Below are positions 8,054 through 11,407 of a stretch of DNA of 11,407 nucleotides, one piece after another. Numbering within the stretch: position 1 is the stretch's first letter; each line of letters opens with the position of its first letter. The notes beneath the pieces were generated by a model. The model did not search any database and was not told the origin of the DNA. It was given only the letters and a program-made list of their open reading frames with translations. The stretch comes from a bacterium (GTDB taxonomy: Bacteria > Patescibacteria > Paceibacteria > UBA9973 > UBA6065): positions 1 to 11,407 of the forward strand of contig JAUXUT010000062.1 in assembly GCA_030680695.1 (NCBI GenBank), in the 5' to 3' direction. Made by a program: the position numbers and the translations under genes.

Positions 8054-8299
8054 TTACATCCTACACGCATTTTGTCCGGTAGAGAATACAAAGAGACGGG
8101 TTAGCCAGCCGGCAAGGAGGGCGGACAAGATCAATCCGATTCCCTGGCAGACGAGTGTGATCATGACCGCTGCGGTCCCTTCGCTGTCGCCGAAGCCATT
8201 GAGGGCGACAAGGGTCATCACAAAGAGGAATATACCGATGAGGATGAGGAAGATGACCGTAAGTACAACTGAGATGATGGACAAGGTTTTTGTGGGCAT
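8054..8299 (-). CDS. Small two-helix membrane protein, C-terminus replaced by IS sequence
   Basis: This 81-residue protein belongs to no family I recognise. It has two long hydrophobic segments, about residues 6-33 (SIISVVLTVIFLILIGIFLF...) and 43-71 (...MITLVCQGIGLILSALLAGW...), joined by a short loop NGFGDSEGT, so it should sit in the membrane. The ATG at 8299 is preceded by GGAGAG (8308-8313 on the plus strand) at 8-nt spacing, which supports real translation. Residues 1-71 are native. The last ten, FSTGQNACRM, and the stop codon are encoded by the right end of the IS, so the original C-terminus is lost or displaced. It lies 103 bp downstream of the restriction-enzyme-like gene on the same strand; a functional link is not evident. 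Confidence 0.55.
   Translation of the reverse strand: MPTKTLSIISVVLTVIFLILIGIFLFVMTLVALNGFGDSEGTAAVMITLVCQGIGLILSALLAGWLTRLFVFSTGQNACRM
8071..8086 (-). repeat. Right terminal inverted repeat of the IS
   Basis: This is the exact reverse complement of 6886-6901. Read on the minus strand from 8086, it encodes FSTGQ in frame with the small membrane protein gene that enters from the right. Confidence 0.85.
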
Positions 8300-8402
8300 G
8301 TGAACTGCTCTCCGATGAAAAATTTTTACCTGTGTTGTGCCGATTTTATCGCATCATTCCCGCGAGGTTGGTAGTATTTTGGTACGCTCCAACCCCCAAA
8401 GA

Positions 8403-8846
8403 TCATCTTGGACCTAAAAACTTATCGCCATTGAGATGGATCATGTGGGAAGGCATCTCAGCAATCCAAACTTCAGTTTCCCACGCAATATCGTCGATAT
8501 GTTTCGTGTACGTGGCGAAGTTCCAGAATGCGGTTATGTAGACCTTGCCACATTTGCACTTCTTAAACAAATTTTCAAGTTCGAAACGGCGTTTTGGGGA
8601 AATTAAATCTTTAACTGCTACAGCTTCAATCAGGAATAACCACTTTTTCTTCGAGTCATACAAAATCACATCGGGGAAATTTCTGTGTTCTGAAACTGAA
8701 ACGCCAAGTTTGCCGAAGGAGGTTTCGTCCAACAAAAAGGGCTTTTTCCCCGCGCCACGAAGAAAAAGTGGTTTTGCATTGGGTATGAATCGTGGGGTAA
8801 ATTCTTCCACAATTGCAGATTCAAGTTTGTTATGTTTGCTTGGCAC
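8403..8846 (-). CDS. BsuBI/PstI-family restriction endonuclease, catalytic domain only
   Basis: This 147-residue protein corresponds to the C-terminal catalytic domain of the BsuBI/PstI type II restriction enzymes, which cut CTGCAG. The nuclease core shows FPDVILYD (P58-D59) followed 15 residues later by the acidic strand FLIEAV (E74), a PD-(D/E)xK-type arrangement, then SPKRR (K85). The C-terminal segment AWETEVWIAEMP...HLNGDKFLGPR is the most characteristic family signature. Full enzymes are about 310-320 residues; the N-terminal half is absent. The truncation looks stable: the GTG start is preceded by AGGAGA (8853-8858) at 6 nt, with an in-frame stop 21 bp upstream of it. No methyltransferase is in the window. 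It may be a decayed enzyme, a solo nuclease domain, or one half of a split enzyme. Family assignment is firm; activity is not. Confidence 0.85.
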   Translation of the reverse strand: MPSKHNKLESAIVEEFTPRFIPNAKPLFLRGAGKKPFLLDETSFGKLGVSVSEHRNFPDVILYDSKKKWLFLIEAVAVKDLISPKRRFELENLFKKCKCGKVYITAFWNFATYTKHIDDIAWETEVWIAEMPSHMIHLNGDKFLGPR

Positions 8847-8852
8847 TTCGGT

Positions 8853-8858
8853 TCTCCT
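8853..8858 (-). promoter_or_regulatory. Ribosome binding site deciding the GTG start of the PstI-like gene
   Basis: AGGAGA on the minus strand sits 6 nt before the GTG at 8846. It is well formed, and an in-frame TGA lies just upstream (8868-8870). Together these fix the start and exclude a longer in-frame protein. Confidence 0.7.
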
Positions 8859-8916
8859 GTGAGAATATCAAAATTATATTCTCCACTTGCCATCGTACAT
8901 TCTCCTGCCAAGATAG

Positions 8917-9120
8917 CTAACCACAAGGCACGAGCCGCTTGCCCAGCACATGAAAACCCTTCGGGTTGACGCATCGAGTACATTTCAATGGACTTTCATG
9001 TACTGAGGCTAGGAATTTATCCCGCCAAATCCTGTGCGGGAGATGACCTTTCTTCTTGTGATACCAACTTGCAATACGAATAATATCTTTCAAGACATCG
9101 TTATTACGTTTAATAGGCAT
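8917..9120 (-). CDS. Unrecognised small basic reading frame
   Basis: This frame starts MPIKRNNDVLKDIIRIASWY and carries a CTRC pair and many Lys/Arg residues; it would give 67 residues. I do not recognise it. No clear ribosome binding site precedes the ATG at 9120, which lies at the edge of the inverted-repeat element 9120-9207; an alternative start is at 9132. Another minus-strand frame, entered at about 8983 (MRQPEGFSCAGQAARALW, then LAILAGEC), runs up to and past the start of the PstI-like gene and looks equally protein-like. A frameshifted older gene spanning both frames is possible. Confidence 0.25.
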   Translation of the reverse strand: MPIKRNNDVLKDIIRIASWYHKKKGHLPHRIWRDKFLASVHESPLKCTRCVNPKGFHVLGKRLVPCG

Positions 9121-9207
9121 TATCGGAAACAAGAAAGCCGTCCACGAAGAACACGAATTTTCACGAAAAGTGATTGGAATTCGTGGATAAAAAAGTAATT
9201 CCGATAA
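9120..9207. repeat. Nested inverted-repeat element with CACGAA iterations
   Basis: Outer arms TTATCGGAA (9120-9128) and TTCCGATAA (9199-9207) are perfect reverse complements. Inside them, TCCACGAA (9141-9148) and TTCGTGGA (9180-9187) form a second perfect pair. The left half carries three CACGAA copies (9143-9148, 9152-9157 with an ACACGAA context, 9162-9167) at 9-10 bp spacing. The element begins 3 bp after the stop codon of the PIN-like gene, so in its transcript it would fold immediately downstream and could act as a terminator or 3' stabiliser. CACGAA-rich intergenic repeats occur in several bacterial phyla; a small mobile repeat is the alternative. Confidence 0.6.
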
Positions 9208-9210
9208 AGT

Positions 9211-11190
9211 CTATTCAACAACAATCATTTTTTCAATATATCTTGCCAATCTCTCCTCATATTTTTCAATAATACTTATTGGCGCTAAGCCAATAACTGA
9301 GTTTATGGCCTGAAGTAACAGTAGTAACCAAAAAACCCCAAAGGCAACTAGTTTCCAAGTAATTGATAAAACATTATTTGGATCTATATTTAAAGGACCA
9401 ATCGGAGAAATAACATAACTTAAGTACCCAAAAGCAGCCATTAAGGCTACAGTAACTAATATTTTTACAAATCGAGCAATACTTTTAGCACGTTGCCTGT
9501 ACTTTACTTGGCGAGCGGTTTCTTTTTCGGCAATATGTCTTTCGATTCTTATTCGAGCATCCCTTTCCTTTTCATAAAGATCCATTGCCTCGAGTTTTGC
9601 TTGAGCTTCTGCGTTAGCTCGAGCAACATCTTCTGCTCGGATTTTAAGTTCTACTATATCGAGAAGTTCTTGGACAGTGCCTTCGGTAAACGCTCTTTCT
9701 TCACCTTGAGTGCATTCCATTAATTCAGATTTTGCCTGTATCGAGTGGCGTAAAACAAAGTACTGTTCGCTTGAGATTTTTTGTTTTTTTTCCAATGAAT
9801 CAATTGTGCCTAGGTACTTTTGCCATAACGCTTCAGTTGGCTGAACACTTGCTAAACTGTCTGCAATCAATCTTTTTCGGGGGTAATTCTCTGAAACTGT
9901 GGGATCTTTTAGCCACACCAAATTTGTAAGTTCATAATCTATTAATGCTAAAGGCACAGTTCCATATTGAAAGTTGAAGTCTACATATCGCCTTGTGCTA
10001 TGCGCCAATGACCTATTAGAGGTTACAAACAGAGCAACACACTCTTCCACAGGAACAAATACTTCTCCCCGTCTAAGACGAAGTATTGAAGTGATTGAGT
10101 CTTTATCCCTTTCTAGTGGAAGAGGCCTATCTTGAGAATAATGAATGACTTCTTTCAAATACTCAGCGTATCTATCTTCATTAATAATTGTTTTGTACTC
10201 TAAATAAGGGGGCTTTTCAACAGTTGTGATATTTAGTTCGCCTAAATCCGATTCTAAATTTTCAATGAACATCATTACATCGACTTCTGTGTAACCTTTT
10301 TCAATAAAGTATTCTACACTAGGTCCATACGAATTTTTGTACTGTTTAGTTCTAATTCTGTCTACGCAAGCTGAAAGAATCCCAATTATTTCTTCCAAGG
10401 AATGCCGGAATATCTTAATCTGAGCTTTGTTGGCAATCAATAGTTTTAGAAACTCAGTCACTGGAGATTTCCTTGCTTCTCCAGCATAACCTAATGCGAA
10501 AATTGCCAATGGAGCATCAAGGTAAACTGTAGTGTTTTTGAATTTTCGCGCATAATTGCTCGGGTCAGCAAAAATTGCGTTTGCTAATAAATTTCCCTTA
10601 ACAACTGTTTCAAGATAATCAAGGATAGGAGACTTAGATTCTCGAAGATGTATAATAAATTTAGCAATCACATACTGGAGTTGCTGGGTAGGTTCAGGTA
10701 AATCTGATGTAGGGTTCTCCTCTCTATCCTCAACCAACTCTCCCAATAATCTTATTTGATGCTCTTCAAGATATGATTGCAATGCTTTTTCGGAATAATC
10801 AGAAGTCCATTGCAGTTTGTAGTTATCTGCGACAAAACCCCTTAATGCCCCAACGAGCGATTCGTGCGAACTTAAAACTTTTTGTCGAATGTCATCAAAA
10901 TTCAATTTACTTAAGGCTGAGTTATCTCTAGTGTAAATGCCATGATCAAGATTTATATAGCCGTGTCTTCTGACACGGCTAAGTAGGCTGCTTACAGTGT
11001 TTTGTGGTATCTCAAAACCAAAATGGGTACGAATTTTTTTCTGAACATCAAGCGCAGAAACGACATCTTGCGGTAGCTGCCTTATTGCCTCAGCAACAAT
11101 TAAAATAAAGTTATCAAGGTAATCTTTGCGATCGGGTTGCTCCCAGTTGACCTTCAATATAGCATAGCTTGCAATAGCGGAATTTGTCAT
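9211..11190 (-). CDS. Membrane-anchored winged-helix/PIN-like nuclease protein, function unknown
   Basis: I use the ATG at 11190 (659 residues), preceded by GGGAGG (11204-11209) at a long 13-nt spacing. A GTG at 11283 would add 31 residues, but it lies in an IS end repeat. Residues about 27-90 resemble a winged helix (VQKKIRTHFGF, then LLSRVRRHGYINLDHGIY). Residues about 219-420 look like a PIN-like nuclease fold: TTVYLDAPLAIFAL (D225), HSLEEIIGIL (E266/E267), KDSITSILRLRRGE (D364), and VALFVTSNRSLA (N392). These are plausible metal-binding acidic positions in the usual order. Residues about 512-570 are a charged coiled coil; membrane segments lie near 573-595 and 611-633; a short charged tail follows. 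A DNA- or RNA-cutting effector held at the membrane is the inference. It is more AT-rich than the left-hand genes and lies between two ISs, suggesting horizontal transfer. Confidence 0.8.
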   Translation of the reverse strand: MTNSAIASYAILKVNWEQPDRKDYLDNFILIVAEAIRQLPQDVVSALDVQKKIRTHFGFEIPQNTVSSLLSRVRRHGYINLDHGIYTRDNSALSKLNFDDIRQKVLSSHESLVGALRGFVADNYKLQWTSDYSEKALQSYLEEHQIRLLGELVEDREENPTSDLPEPTQQLQYVIAKFIIHLRESKSPILDYLETVVKGNLLANAIFADPSNYARKFKNTTVYLDAPLAIFALGYAGEARKSPVTEFLKLLIANKAQIKIFRHSLEEIIGILSACVDRIRTKQYKNSYGPSVEYFIEKGYTEVDVMMFIENLESDLGELNITTVEKPPYLEYKTIINEDRYAEYLKEVIHYSQDRPLPLERDKDSITSILRLRRGEVFVPVEECVALFVTSNRSLAHSTRRYVDFNFQYGTVPLALIDYELTNLVWLKDPTVSENYPRKRLIADSLASVQPTEALWQKYLGTIDSLEKKQKISSEQYFVLRHSIQAKSELMECTQGEERAFTEGTVQELLDIVELKIRAEDVARANAEAQAKLEAMDLYEKERDARIRIERHIAEKETARQVKYRQRAKSIARFVKILVTVALMAAFGYLSYVISPIGPLNIDPNNVLSITWKLVAFGVFWLLLLLQAINSVIGLAPISIIEKYEERLARYIEKMIVVE

Positions 11191-11203
11191 TTTAGAATCA
11201 ATG

Positions 11204-11209
11204 CCTCCC
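11204..11209 (-). promoter_or_regulatory. Probable ribosome binding site of the PIN-like gene
   Basis: GGGAGG on the minus strand is the only strong Shine-Dalgarno match near the possible starts. It favours the ATG at 11190 despite a 13-nt gap, over ATG 11253 or GTG 11283, which have poor upstream sequence. Confidence 0.45.
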
Positions 11210-11274
11210 AATTTGCATTTTTTATTATTTCCCAAAATTATACCTCTTCCCATCAGACTTTCATTAACCTCGAA

Positions 11275-11333
11275 TTGCATCACGGAAAATGTTACTTTGA
11301 GAAGTAACGTTGCATCAGGAAAAATGTTACTTT
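11275..11333 (+). repeat. Direct and inverted GTTACTT repeats at the IS end
   Basis: The 24-nt unit recurs at a 35-bp period, and the half-site GTTACTT occurs three times: plus at 11291-11297, minus at 11302-11308, plus at 11326-11332. The middle pair forms a 7-bp palindromic stem with a 4-nt loop. Transposase-binding repeats are the first explanation; an operator controlling the diverging PIN-like gene and transposase is the alternative. Confidence 0.65.
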
Positions 11334-11357
11334 CCGATAGGCAGAACAGCCTGTCGG
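11334..11357 (+). promoter_or_regulatory. Hairpin abutting the transposase ribosome binding site
   Basis: CCGATAGGC (11334-11342) pairs with GCCTGTCGG (11349-11357) with one G-U pair and a 6-nt loop. The last two G residues belong to the GGAGGAG Shine-Dalgarno (11356-11362), so the structure could limit translation on longer read-in transcripts. Confidence 0.5.
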
Positions 11358-11369
11358 AGGAGCCACATG

Positions 11370-11407
11370 ATGAGCCTGAACAGCAAACGCGAACTGTTGG
11401 AAGTGGT
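11370..11407 (+). CDS. Start of a transposase (integrase-core type), 3' part outside the window
   Basis: Only 12 full codons are visible: MSLNSKRELLEV and part of the next. The ATG at 11370 has GGAGGAG (11356-11362) 7 nt upstream; the ATG at 11367 would be only 4 nt away, so the second is preferred. The KRELLE N-terminus resembles integrase-core IS transposases I recall that begin with an S-K-(R/K)-E-L-L segment. The IS-like repeats just upstream support this. The identification rests on a very short peptide and on context. Confidence 0.5.
   Translation, partial: MSLNSKRELLEV

Larger units (their letters stand above)
6886..8086 (-). mobile_element. IS4-family insertion sequence, complete, 1,201 bp
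   Basis: The element is bounded by a perfect 16-bp inverted repeat, TTCTCTACCGGACAAA at 6886-6901 and its reverse complement at 8071-8086, with partial matching a few bases further in. It contains one intact minus-strand transposase gene (6890-7990) whose stop codon lies inside the left repeat. The size fits the IS4 family. Bases outside the ends (left ...TAATAGC, right TACAAAG...) share no direct repeat, so no target-site duplication is visible. It probably moved by ordinary DDE transposition; the missing duplication suggests later rearrangement or age. Ends were set by matching the repeats by eye. Confidence 0.85.
11275..11407 (+). mobile_element. Left end of a second insertion sequence (truncated by the window)
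   Basis: Two copies of a 24-nt repeat lie at 11275-11298 and 11310-11333. Both start TTGCATCA and end TGTTACTTT, and the centre differs by one shifted base. Between them GTTACTT (11291-11297) is mirrored by AAGTAAC (11302-11308). They precede a transposase-like start codon. Closely spaced subterminal repeats of this sort are typical transposase-binding sites at IS ends. The exact outer boundary is not determinable without the other end. Confidence 0.5.

Noticed and set aside
8955..8967. AACCC-TTC-GGGTT mini-hairpin as a terminator
   Set aside because: The stem is only 5 bp and no T-tract follows on either strand.
8666..8983. Complete 105-codon minus-strand frame overlapping the PstI-like gene
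   Set aside because: Its last ~60 codons overlap the well-supported nuclease domain in another frame, so as a whole it cannot be the gene; only its first part may be a remnant.
9120..9207. CRISPR array or integron attC site
   Set aside because: The CACGAA units are only 6-7 bp at 9-10 bp spacing, with no repeat-spacer structure and no integrase or Cas gene nearby.
11191..11283. 31-residue N-terminal extension of the PIN-like protein
   Set aside because: The GTG/ATG starts fall in the IS terminal repeat and lack a good ribosome binding site, while GGGAGG supports the ATG at 11190.

Overview
The window looks like an accessory region of a Chloroflexota genome, most likely an Anaerolineae-type bacterium. 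The clues are a large secreted beta-helix protein ending in the hydrophobic tail FLPLVIR, which I associate with exported Chloroflexota proteins; a large YfhO-type membrane protein; and IS-rich, moderately AT-rich surroundings. This placement is inference from protein style; there is no rRNA or core gene to confirm it.

Layout. Positions 1-860 hold no convincing intact gene. They contain a dyad-symmetric element at the left edge (1-141), weak unrecognised reading frames, a bidirectional-terminator-like hairpin (404-436) and a possible promoter. Next come two plus-strand genes: a 914-aa exported parallel beta-helix protein with Pmp-like FxxN/GG(G/A) repeats, an Ig-like and a BACON-like domain (861-3605), closed by a strong terminator (3627-3667); and a 975-aa YfhO-family polytopic membrane protein (4003-6930).

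An IS4-family insertion sequence, which I delimit at 6886-8086 (1,201 bp, perfect 16-bp terminal inverted repeats), sits between the YfhO gene and a small minus-strand membrane protein gene (8054-8299). Both flanking genes run into the IS in the same reading frame of its repeat, so both proteins end with the IS-encoded residues FSTGQ plus a few more. No target-site duplication is visible, so the two flanks may not have been neighbours originally.

Right of the IS lies a minus-strand cluster that resembles a decayed or rearranged defence island. It has a stand-alone 147-aa catalytic domain of the BsuBI/PstI restriction endonuclease family (GTG start, no N-terminal domain, no methyltransferase in view), an 88-bp nested inverted-repeat element with CACGAA iterations (9120-9207), and a 659-690-aa protein with an N-terminal winged helix, a PIN-like nuclease core, a coiled coil and two C-terminal membrane segments. 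The last is the best candidate here for an undescribed system. The window closes with the terminal repeats and first codons of a second insertion sequence (about 11275-11407, plus strand), whose end abuts the start of the PIN-like gene.
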